From: Minisyncoccota bacterium
Lineage (GTDB): Bacteria; Patescibacteriota; Minisyncoccia; Moranbacterales; GCA-2747515
Length of the DNA: 6,346 bases
Assembly: GCA_938044295.1 (NCBI GenBank)
Contig: CALIRC010000063.1
Location: 1 to 6,346 of the forward strand
Direction: 5' to 3'
How positions within the stretch are numbered: the first letter of the stretch is position 1; every line of letters begins with the position of its first letter. This document shows positions 1 through 5,167 of this stretch, piece by piece. The position numbers were made by a program, and so were the translations under genes. The notes beneath the pieces were generated by a model. The model did no database searches and was not told the origin of the DNA. It saw nothing but the letters and a program-made list of their open reading frames with translations.

Positions 1-142
1 AGTCTGGCATCAATGAAAGAAACAATTGTTGCGGTGAACTCTTTCCCTTCCATTGCGGCAATGACTCAAATCGAGGATGGCTATCAGTGGTCTGCAAAGT
101 AGCTGCAATACCGTGTGGAACTTCTACAAAAGATTTAGTCAC
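1..142 (-). CDS. 5' part of an unidentified protein gene (runs off the left edge)
   Basis: An open frame of 47 codons starts at GTG (140-142) and is still open at the window edge. The N-terminus reads MTKSFVEVPHGIAATLQTTD and continues with a polar stretch containing RFESLPQWKG and QQLFLSLMPD. I do not recognise the family and see no signal peptide or membrane segment in this part. The case for a real gene is contextual: an SD-like AAAGGGG lies 6 nt before the GTG, and a TTGACA-N17-TATACT promoter lies about 90 nt further up on the same strand. It is on the same strand as polA, 157 bp beyond the polA stop, but appears to have its own promoter. The opposite strand also has a short open frame over 1-102, which lacks such signals here. 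Confident that a gene starts here; function unknown. Confidence 0.7.
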   Translation of the reverse strand, partial: MTKSFVEVPHGIAATLQTTDSHPRFESLPQWKGKSSPQQLFLSLMPD

Positions 143-148
143 GTGTTT

Positions 149-155
149 CCCCTTT
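149..155 (-). promoter_or_regulatory. Shine-Dalgarno site of the left-edge gene
   Basis: AAAGGGG read on the minus strand is separated by 6 nt (AAACAC) from the GTG at 140-142. This is standard spacing, and it decides the choice of a GTG start for the left-edge gene. Confidence 0.65.
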
Positions 156-183
156 AAATTGTGAAAGAAATATTTCAAAGAAC

Positions 184-214
184 ATTGTAAATTTTAAGAA
201 AAAATAGCTGTCAA
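184..214 (-). promoter_or_regulatory. Possible second promoter P2 of the left-edge gene
   Basis: A second exact TTGACA (209-214) is followed after 19 nt by TACAAT (184-189), a 5-of-6 match to the -10 consensus. The spacer is longer than optimal, so this would be weaker than P1. If used, it would start transcription near 177 and give a leader of about 35 nt. It could also be a chance match in AT-rich sequence. Confidence 0.3.
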
Positions 215-239
215 ATACCATAGATTTCGACACAAAATC

Positions 240-268
240 AGTATATCATAAAAATACAAAATTGTCAA
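240..268 (-). promoter_or_regulatory. Strong sigma70-type promoter P1 of the left-edge gene
   Basis: On the minus strand the -35 box TTGACA (263-268) matches consensus fully. A 17-nt spacer follows, then the -10 box TATACT (240-245), preceded by TGA, so it is also an extended -10 (TGN). The predicted transcript starts near 233 and has a leader of about 90 nt before the GTG at 142. The box lies only 32 bp past the polA stop, so the left-edge gene need not depend on polA read-through. Confidence 0.7.
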
Positions 269-299
269 TAATATTTTTCACAAAATATCACGCATAAAA

Positions 300-3080
300 T
301 CACAATTCTCCCCAATGATCCCCAATTTCTGCATCTACAGTCAGTGGCACCGAGAGAGCATAGACGCCCTCCATAACACTCTGAATTTCTTTCATAACTT
401 TTGCAGCATTTTTTTCTGGAGATTCCAGGATAATTTCATCATGGATCTGCAAAAGCATACGCACATCACCTGTCGGATATTTTTCCACAAGAAACCGATC
501 CACAGCAATCATGGCAAGCTTCATGATCTCAGCAGCCAATCCCTGAATCGGCATATTAATCGCTGCACGCTCCGCACCAGAACGAATCATACTATTTTTA
601 CTAGAAATACCATCCAAATAATATCGCCGACCTTCAAGCGTTTCCACATAACCATGCTCATGTGCAAAAACCTTTGTCTGATCCATATAATCTTTTACAC
701 CGTGAAATGCACCAAAATATTTTGCAATAAAATCCTTCGCTAGACTCAGATCAATATCAGCAGCCTTGGCAAAACTCGAGCTCCCCATACCATAGATCAG
801 ACCAAAATTAAGCTCCTTTGCACGGGATCGTTCCTCTTTCGAAATAGCATCCATATCTTTCCCTAGTACACGGGCAGATGTAAATGTATGGATATCAGCG
901 CCCTTTTTAAACGCTTCGATCATCGCTGTATCCTGTGCCACATGCGCCACACATCTGAGTTCGACTTGTGAATAGTCAGCACTGATAAGTTTTTTGCCCT
1001 TTCCTGCAACAAACCCTGCACGCAGCGCACGACCTGCCTCTGTACGTGTCGGAATATTTTGTAGATTTGGATCAGAAGAAGACAAACGACCCGTAGATGT
1101 AACAGCTTGATTATACGTTGTATGAATACGTCCATCATCGCGCACGAGCGCTGGAAGCGCATCGATATACGTTGTTTTGAGTTTAAAGAGTTCACGATAC
1201 GTTTCAATTGCAGGAATAATAGGATGGAGAGAGCGAAGCTTTTCCAGCTCACTTGATGCAGTAGAGTAACCAGTCTTTGTCCGTGTGACTCCTGCTACAG
1301 GGAGCTGAAGCGTTTCAAAAAGCACCACCCGCAACTGTTTCGTAGAATTGATATTAAAAGCACTACCAGCATGATCATGAATACTCTTCGTAAGTTTTTC
1401 TAATTTCCTATTTGTCGACTTCGCAATACGTGAAAAAACAGCAGGATCAAACGCTATGCCAGCTTCCTCCATCTTATAGAGAATTGCCATAAGTGGCATT
1501 TCCAGATGATCAAAAACATGCCAGACAGTTGGTGCATCATCCCTTACCTTTACATTTTTCTCTGCCTGCGATTTTTTTTGTGCAGTAGCGATCACATCCA
1601 TCTCTTCTAAAATCACACGGTACACCTGCGCTACCTCAGACACCTGCGCCACCAGTCTTTTTTGCACGGCAACATCATCACGCAAATCCAGCGCCATCTG
1701 TGACTGTTTCTGCTCCTGTGTCACATGACTACCTTCCACGATCGAAAAAACAAGCTCCCACAAAGCAATACGCTTCCCAGTCCGCGCACAATAAGCAAGT
1801 AAAAGAAGATCCCGCCACACAAGCGGCTCAGGAACAGATAATGCACGACACTGATGCTTAAGCGCCTTTACATCGTAAGCAATGATACGCGACTTTCCGC
1901 GTGACAAAAATCCATCAAAAGACGCACGCAAATCATCATTGTACGGAATATAAACCGCACGATCACCCAAACAAAGCGCTGCACCATGAAGCTGCACATG
2001 ATCAGCATCCAACAACATCACCACCTCTTTACCTTCACAATGACCCAAAAACTCTCGCGCCTCCACGCTATTGAGCGAAGCTCTCTCGTGTGTTGCTGCA
2101 GATACTTTTTTCTTCGTACTTTTTTTCTGTGATTTTCCGACATTCTCAGATGCAGCAGATTCTTCGATTCTCCCAGCACGCTTATCGAGACGCTTCACAA
2201 GCCGCGCAAAAGCAAATTTCTGAAACACAGCGCGCGCACCATCAAACGAAATCGCCGCACTCGAAGAATCCTTCAAAGAAAGTGTAACAGGCACAGCACA
2301 ATCAATAGTTCCAAGCTCTTTCGATAGATAAGCCTGCTCTTTATATTCCAAAAGCTTCTTCTGCATTGCACCCTTCACGTCGTCGATATGCGCGTACACA
2401 CCATCCAGATCTCCATAGAGCCCCAGAAGTTCCGTTGCACCTTTTTCGCCAATCCCACGTACACCAGGAATGTTATCACTACTATCCCCTCGTATACCCT
2501 TATAATCCGTCACCTGCTCTACACGCACACCCATCTTTTCCAGTACCAATTCCGAATCATAGAGAATCATATCACTGATCCCACGAGACATCGTAAACAC
2601 GCTAACATGGTCATCAACCAGCTGGAGCGTATCCTTATCACCCGTCACAATCACAGTATTCACACCCTCTGCTGTAGCTTGTTTAGAAAGCGTTCCGATT
2701 ACATCATCTGCCTCATAGTTCTCTTTTTCTTGGATATCGATGTTAAGCGCCAGAACCACTTCTTTTACTAAGTCAAACTGGGGAATCAAATCAGGATCAA
2801 GCTCTTTACGCTTTCCCTTGTACTCTGGATAAAGATCGTGACGAAAAGTCTTCCCTGGCAAATCAAAAGTCGCCACAACATAATCTGGTTGAAATTTCTC
2901 CAACACATTCAAAAGAGTCGATGTAAAACCATACACAGCGTTTGTCGGTGTACCATCAGGAAGTGAAAGCGGCGGCACACCATGAAAAGCACGATGAATA
3001 ATCGCATTCCCATCAAGAAGCATAAGAAGTTCTCGCTTCCTTTTTTTTACCATCTCTTCACGCGCTCGCTTCTTAGTCAT
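300..3080 (-). CDS. polA: DNA polymerase I
   Basis: Family A DNA polymerase (926 aa) for Okazaki-fragment processing and repair synthesis. Residues about 18-295 form the 5' nuclease domain, with LLDGN (D23), YEADD (122-126), TGDKD (146-150), GDSSDN (198-203) and a helix-hairpin-helix GVRGIGEKG. A lysine/serine-rich linker (about 300-330) leads to a degenerate 3'-5' exonuclease-like domain (about 335-500). There a DxD (358-360) stands near the first exonuclease motif, but I find no counterpart of the later metal-binding Asp or the YxxxD motif, so proofreading is probably absent. The polymerase domain (about 520-926) is intact: TSTGRLSSSDPNLQNIP (661-677), motif A DYSQVELR (D702), motif B R751/K755/F759/Y763 and motif C HDE (880-882). 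The start at 3080 adds a basic N-terminal tail (MTKKRAREEMVKKRKRE) and has no SD. A -10 box 6 nt upstream suggests a leaderless mRNA. Met10 or Met20 are alternative starts. Confidence 0.98.
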   Translation of the reverse strand: MTKKRAREEMVKKRKRELLMLLDGNAIIHRAFHGVPPLSLPDGTPTNAVYGFTSTLLNVLEKFQPDYVVATFDLPGKTFRHDLYPEYKGKRKELDPDLIPQFDLVKEVVLALNIDIQEKENYEADDVIGTLSKQATAEGVNTVIVTGDKDTLQLVDDHVSVFTMSRGISDMILYDSELVLEKMGVRVEQVTDYKGIRGDSSDNIPGVRGIGEKGATELLGLYGDLDGVYAHIDDVKGAMQKKLLEYKEQAYLSKELGTIDCAVPVTLSLKDSSSAAISFDGARAVFQKFAFARLVKRLDKRAGRIEESAASENVGKSQKKSTKKKVSAATHERASLNSVEAREFLGHCEGKEVVMLLDADHVQLHGAALCLGDRAVYIPYNDDLRASFDGFLSRGKSRIIAYDVKALKHQCRALSVPEPLVWRDLLLLAYCARTGKRIALWELVFSIVEGSHVTQEQKQSQMALDLRDDVAVQKRLVAQVSEVAQVYRVILEEMDVIATAQKKSQAEKNVKVRDDAPTVWHVFDHLEMPLMAILYKMEEAGIAFDPAVFSRIAKSTNRKLEKLTKSIHDHAGSAFNINSTKQLRVVLFETLQLPVAGVTRTKTGYSTASSELEKLRSLHPIIPAIETYRELFKLKTTYIDALPALVRDDGRIHTTYNQAVTSTGRLSSSDPNLQNIPTRTEAGRALRAGFVAGKGKKLISADYSQVELRCVAHVAQDTAMIEAFKKGADIHTFTSARVLGKDMDAISKEERSRAKELNFGLIYGMGSSSFAKAADIDLSLAKDFIAKYFGAFHGVKDYMDQTKVFAHEHGYVETLEGRRYYLDGISSKNSMIRSGAERAAINMPIQGLAAEIMKLAMIAVDRFLVEKYPTGDVRMLLQIHDEIILESPEKNAAKVMKEIQSVMEGVYALSVPLTVDAEIGDHWGEL

Positions 3081-3086
3081 ATAACC

Positions 3087-3115
3087 ATCATAACAAGAGG
3101 AAACAATAAAAACAA
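3087..3115 (-). promoter_or_regulatory. polA promoter, predicted leaderless
   Basis: On the minus strand an extended -10, TGT plus TATGAT (3087-3092), lies 17 nt downstream of a weak -35 box TTGTTT (3110-3115). Only 6 nt separate the -10 from the polA ATG at 3080, so transcription should begin at or next to the start codon. No SD is present upstream of the ATG, which agrees with a leaderless transcript. Confidence 0.5.
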
Positions 3116-3130
3116 AATAATCTATAACTA

Positions 3131-3159
3131 ATTACAAAATCTTCAAAAATTGCTACACT
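3131..3159 (+). promoter_or_regulatory. Promoter of the 111-aa protein gene
   Basis: ATTACA (3131-3136, 4 of 6 to the -35 consensus), a 17-nt spacer ending in TGC, then TACACT (3154-3159, 4 of 6) form an extended -10 promoter. It predicts a start near 3166 and a leader of about 26 nt that contains the SD. It faces away from the polA promoter across the same 111-bp gap. Confidence 0.45.
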
Positions 3160-3180
3160 ATTAACACAATCAATAAATAT

Positions 3181-3185
3181 AAGGA
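3181..3185 (+). promoter_or_regulatory. Shine-Dalgarno site of the 111-aa protein gene
   Basis: AAGGA lies 6 nt before the ATG at 3192. It supports this start and contrasts with polA, tsaE and the DHH-like gene, which have no visible SD. Confidence 0.7.
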
Positions 3186-3191
3186 CATACT

Positions 3192-3527
3192 ATGGAAACG
3201 TATAGACACACACCAGCTCCAGAAAAACATCCAGCACTCGACAATTTACAGAATCGAGAAAATTATGGTAAGGATATAGAGATTGGAGCAAAAGATTTTG
3301 TACAAAAAGCTCTCAACTACATCACAACTCAGCCAAATGGTGGGAAAGATAATATTGTAGTACAACAATTCAAAGAACTTCAATTTATCGCAGAAAAAGG
3401 AGGAGATGGAAGATTAGTAAAAGACTTCTTGGAAAAACACTCGGATACATTTGGAGACAATGTTGATCGCGTACAAGCTGTTGTAGACATAATCAACGAT
3501 ACAACAAATGATCAAAGAAAACACTAA
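3192..3527 (+). CDS. Small soluble protein of unknown function (111 aa)
   Basis: I do not recognise this protein. It has no signal peptide, membrane segment or cysteine. The first 25 residues are polar and proline/histidine-containing (METYRHTPAPEKHPALDN), probably flexible. From about residue 30 onward the sequence looks helical and charged (for example AKDFVQKALNYI, VVQQFKELQFIAEKGGDG, RLVKDFLEKHSDTFGDNVDR, VQAVVDIINDT), suggesting a compact helical bundle of three or four helices. It stands alone on the plus strand between polA and the tsaE operon, with its own extended -10 promoter, a well-placed SD and a terminator 17 bp after its TAA. These complete expression signals make it a convincing gene despite the lack of homology I can name. 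Confidence 0.85.
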   Translation: METYRHTPAPEKHPALDNLQNRENYGKDIEIGAKDFVQKALNYITTQPNGGKDNIVVQQFKELQFIAEKGGDGRLVKDFLEKHSDTFGDNVDRVQAVVDIINDTTNDQRKH

Positions 3528-3543
3528 GTTAAGACTAAATCCA

Positions 3544-3575
3544 AAAAAAAACATCCCATACGGGATGTTTTTTTT
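3544..3575. terminator. Bidirectional intrinsic terminator between convergent genes
   Basis: An A-tract and CATCCC, a four-base loop ATAC, then GGGATG and eight T's form a symmetrical hairpin: a 6-bp GC-containing core (3552-3557 with 3562-3567) extended by A-T pairs. Both strands read hairpin plus T-run. It therefore serves the 111-aa gene (stop at 3527) and, from the other side, the cyclophilin gene (stop at 3609). Confidence 0.9.
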
Positions 3576-3608
3576 GCATACAAATCTCACGGCATCCAGT
3601 AAATCGCA

Positions 3609-4400
3609 CTACTGCATCTGCAAATCAATCTTCTCGATTAACACATCCTCCAAGGGCTTGTCTCCTGGTGCTGTTTGCACGTTTTGAATTTTCTCAACAA
3701 TCTCAAGCCCTACCGTAACCTGGCCAAAGAGTGTGTATTGCGGTGGAAGTGCTTCACCGTTAGGACCAGAAACGATAAAAAACTGGCTACCATTGGTGTT
3801 TGGTCCTGCATTTGCCATTGCGAGCGAACCGATCTTATACTCGCCAGAAGCAGGAAGCTCGTCTGCAAACTGATACCCTGGACCACCTCTACCAGTACCT
3901 TCAGGATCACCCCCTTGAATCATAAAGTCTTTAATCACACGATGAAAAGTCACACCGTCATAAAACCCTTTTTGTGCAAGCGTGCAAAAATTTGCCACTG
4001 CAGTTGGCGCCTTATCAGCGAGGAACTCAACACTTATAGCTCCCTGGTTAGTCATAATAAGCGCACCAGTACATGTCTGCGCAAGAGTCATATCAATCTG
4101 TTCTGGGATAGTATCCATTTTTTTGTCATTAGAATTATTTACGTTCTTATCAGCATCGATCACTGCATCTATGGCAGCATTCTTCTGATCTATAGCACCA
4201 TCAACGCCAGTTTTCGCTTTATCAAGTGCATCAAACTGTTTTGTAATGATGCCACCCTGCTCCTGCGGAGCCTCCTCAGTAATTGTAGTACGTTCAACGA
4301 TGTCTTCACTAGGCACCTCCGAAGATGCGCAACCAGCGAGTACCCACAGAGAGCCAAAACCTAAAAAACTAGCGTGCAATAATGTTTTCTTCATTTTCAT
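3609..4400 (-). CDS. Cyclophilin-type peptidyl-prolyl cis-trans isomerase, lipoprotein
   Basis: Catalyses cis-trans isomerisation of X-Pro bonds to help proteins fold; here it should act outside the cytoplasmic membrane, tethered by lipid. Residues 1-24 are a lipoprotein signal peptide: KMKK, a hydrophobic core and lipobox LAGC with C24 as the lipidated residue. Residues 25-108 are a polar, Ala/Asp/Lys-rich, probably helical spacer with a repetitive look (GVDGAIDQKNAAIDAVIDAD). The cyclophilin domain (about 112-260) keeps the active-site FHRVIKDFMIQGGD (R154, F159, Q162), the loop AMANAGPNTNGSQFFI (194-209) and YTLFGQV (222-228). The position of the eukaryotic cyclosporin-binding Trp is not Trp, as in many bacterial forms. 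It begins 5 bp after the tsaE stop without an SD, so translation is probably coupled to tsaE. A start at Met3 is also possible. Confidence 0.95.
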   Translation of the reverse strand: MKMKKTLLHASFLGFGSLWVLAGCASSEVPSEDIVERTTITEEAPQEQGGIITKQFDALDKAKTGVDGAIDQKNAAIDAVIDADKNVNNSNDKKMDTIPEQIDMTLAQTCTGALIMTNQGAISVEFLADKAPTAVANFCTLAQKGFYDGVTFHRVIKDFMIQGGDPEGTGRGGPGYQFADELPASGEYKIGSLAMANAGPNTNGSQFFIVSGPNGEALPPQYTLFGQVTVGLEIVEKIQNVQTAPGDKPLEDVLIEKIDLQMQ

Positions 4401-4405
4401 AATTT

Positions 4406-4849
4406 TTAGTATGTAATTCTACGCTGATTGTGTGAAAGTGTGTGAAAATCCACATATTTACATCGATCAGGAAGTAGATCTGCAATTTTTTCTGGCCATT
4501 CCACGAGAATAAGACCTTTATCCATAAGTTGCATTTCTTGCCATCCTAATTCTATCATATCACTGACCACAATTCGATACGCATCAATATGATATACCAC
4601 AGAAATACCCTGCGCAGCACCCTGAGAATCAGCAGACAAATCATACTGTTTAATTACACTGAAAGTAGGACTCGTAAAGGGACCCTCTGCACCCAGCGCT
4701 GCAAGTACAGCCTGAGAAAAAGTTGTCTTACCCGCACCGAGATCACCAGAAAGTGCCACGATATCACCACCAATAAGCGTACACGCATATTGTTGTGCAA
4801 ACACTACAGTTGCTTCGGTTGAAGCTGTAACCATTTCATGATCAGTCAT
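4406..4849 (-). CDS. tsaE: tRNA threonylcarbamoyladenosine biosynthesis ATPase TsaE
   Basis: TsaE (YjeE family) is the P-loop ATPase that works with TsaB-TsaD to install t6A at position 37 of ANN-decoding tRNAs. The 147-aa length is normal for the family. Visible motifs: Walker A GDLGAGKT (35-42), SPTFSVIKQYD (60-70) covering the switch region, YHIDAYR (86-92), and LILVEWPEKI (113-122) with E117-W118, the conserved acidic/Trp pair. It is the first gene of a two-gene operon with the cyclophilin lipoprotein; tsaB and tsaD are not in the window. The ATG at 4849 has no SD. TATGAT ends 6 nt before it, predicting a leaderless mRNA. Met6 is an alternative start. Confidence 0.96.
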   Translation of the reverse strand: MTDHEMVTASTEATVVFAQQYACTLIGGDIVALSGDLGAGKTTFSQAVLAALGAEGPFTSPTFSVIKQYDLSADSQGAAQGISVVYHIDAYRIVVSDMIELGWQEMQLMDKGLILVEWPEKIADLLPDRCKYVDFHTLSHNQRRITY

Positions 4850-4855
4850 GTAAAC

Positions 4856-4884
4856 ATCATACTAGCAGAGATCGATCAAATCAA
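4856..4884 (-). promoter_or_regulatory. tsaE operon promoter, predicted leaderless
   Basis: Read on the minus strand, TTGATT (4879-4884, 4 of 6), a 17-nt spacer and TATGAT (4856-4861, 5 of 6) lie immediately before tsaE. Six bases separate the -10 from the ATG, so the transcript should start at or beside the start codon. It would also drive the cyclophilin gene. Confidence 0.6.
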
Positions 4885-4895
4885 TACAAAAGATT

Positions 4896-5024
4896 TCAAA
4901 AAAAATCGCTTTCGCGGCAGTAACTCATTCTCAGCCAGACTGATTTACCCTCCAAAAACAAGTCCGCACTAGGAATAAGCGTTAGTCGTCCAAAACTATC
5001 ACCATCAAATGTGAATAAAAACAC
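4896..5024 (-). CDS. Possible 42-codon small ORF or gene remnant
   Basis: From a GTG at 5022-5024 to a TGA at 4896-4898 the minus strand encodes 42 residues. The composition looks protein-like: VFLFTFDGDSFGRLTLIPSA, then DLFLEGKSVWLRMSYCRESD, then FF. I recognise no family. A -10-like TATACA (5034-5039) lies 9 nt upstream of the GTG, so a nearly leaderless transcript is conceivable. However, there is no good -35 box and no SD. The frame stays open upstream to 5138 without another ATG, GTG or TTG start. It could be a small protein, the decayed end of a lost gene, or chance. Confidence 0.2.
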   Translation of the reverse strand: MFLFTFDGDSFGRLTLIPSADLFLEGKSVWLRMSYCRESDFF

Positions 5025-5036
5025 AGAGATCTGTGT
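5021..5036. repeat. Short inverted repeat (7-bp arms, 2-bp spacer)
   Basis: ACACAGA (5021-5027), GA, TCTGTGT (5030-5036) are perfect inverted arms. It lies 68 bp upstream of the -35 box of the DHH-like gene. It could be a dimeric regulator site. As RNA it would form a 6-bp hairpin with a 4-base loop, and on the minus strand it is followed by a short T-run. No function can be assigned from sequence alone. Confidence 0.4.
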
Positions 5037-5103
5037 ATAAAGTGTGAAACAACCACAAAAATTGTTAATAAGATGTGTAAAACTACTAAATATTGACAGA
5101 AAA

Positions 5104-5132
5104 TTGACTTTGCTTTGCGAGATTGTTACTAT
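5104..5132 (+). promoter_or_regulatory. Promoter of the DHH-like gene
   Basis: TTGACT (5104-5109, 5 of 6), a 17-nt spacer and TACTAT (5127-5132, 4 of 6) preceded by TGT form an extended -10 promoter with a predicted start near 5139. Its position argues for the ATG at 5168 as the true start, since an in-frame TTG at 5123 lies inside the promoter. Confidence 0.55.
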
Positions 5133-5167
5133 TACTTGTTATTTTAGATTTACTTTCACTGTTTTCT

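Larger units (their letters stand above)
4850..5167. other. 318-bp divergent intergenic region between tsaE and the DHH-like gene
   Basis: This is the longest stretch without a confident gene. At its left end it holds the tsaE promoter (4856-4884). The middle part, about 4906-4995, looks richer in G and C than its flanks. It contains a minus-strand 42-codon open frame ending beside a run of eight A's (eight T's on the minus strand). An inverted repeat lies at 5021-5036. The right end carries the extended -10 promoter of the DHH-like gene (5104-5132). I see no tRNA or recognisable riboswitch. Confidence 0.7.

Noticed and set aside
1..102. Plus-strand open frame of 33 codons ending in TAG at 100-102
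   Set aside because: The opposite strand is open over the same bases and carries a start codon, a well-spaced SD and a strong promoter, so this is probably its shadow.
271..288. Hairpin ATATTTT/AAAATAT after the polA stop, considered as a polA terminator
   Set aside because: The stem is only A-T pairs, no T-run follows on the minus strand, and it abuts the -35 box of the next promoter. No convincing polA terminator was found.
3119..3146. Alternative polA promoter TTGAAG-N16-TAGATT (minus strand)
   Set aside because: Two 4-of-6 boxes in AT-rich DNA; the extended -10 TGT-TATGAT nearer the gene is a better match and explains the missing SD.
4899..4918. GNRA-like CGC-GAAA-GCG hairpin plus T8 on the minus strand as a terminator
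   Set aside because: The stem is only 3 bp, too weak for an intrinsic terminator, and no confident gene lies upstream on that strand.
4931..4943. TCAG-CCAGA-CTGA mini inverted repeat in the tsaE/DHH spacer
   Set aside because: Arms of 4 bp are expected by chance and there is no associated signal.
5123..5167. Upstream TTG start giving the DHH-like protein a hydrophobic N-terminal segment
   Set aside because: The TTG lies inside the predicted promoter and upstream of the predicted transcription start, and the family normally begins close to the first phosphoesterase strand.
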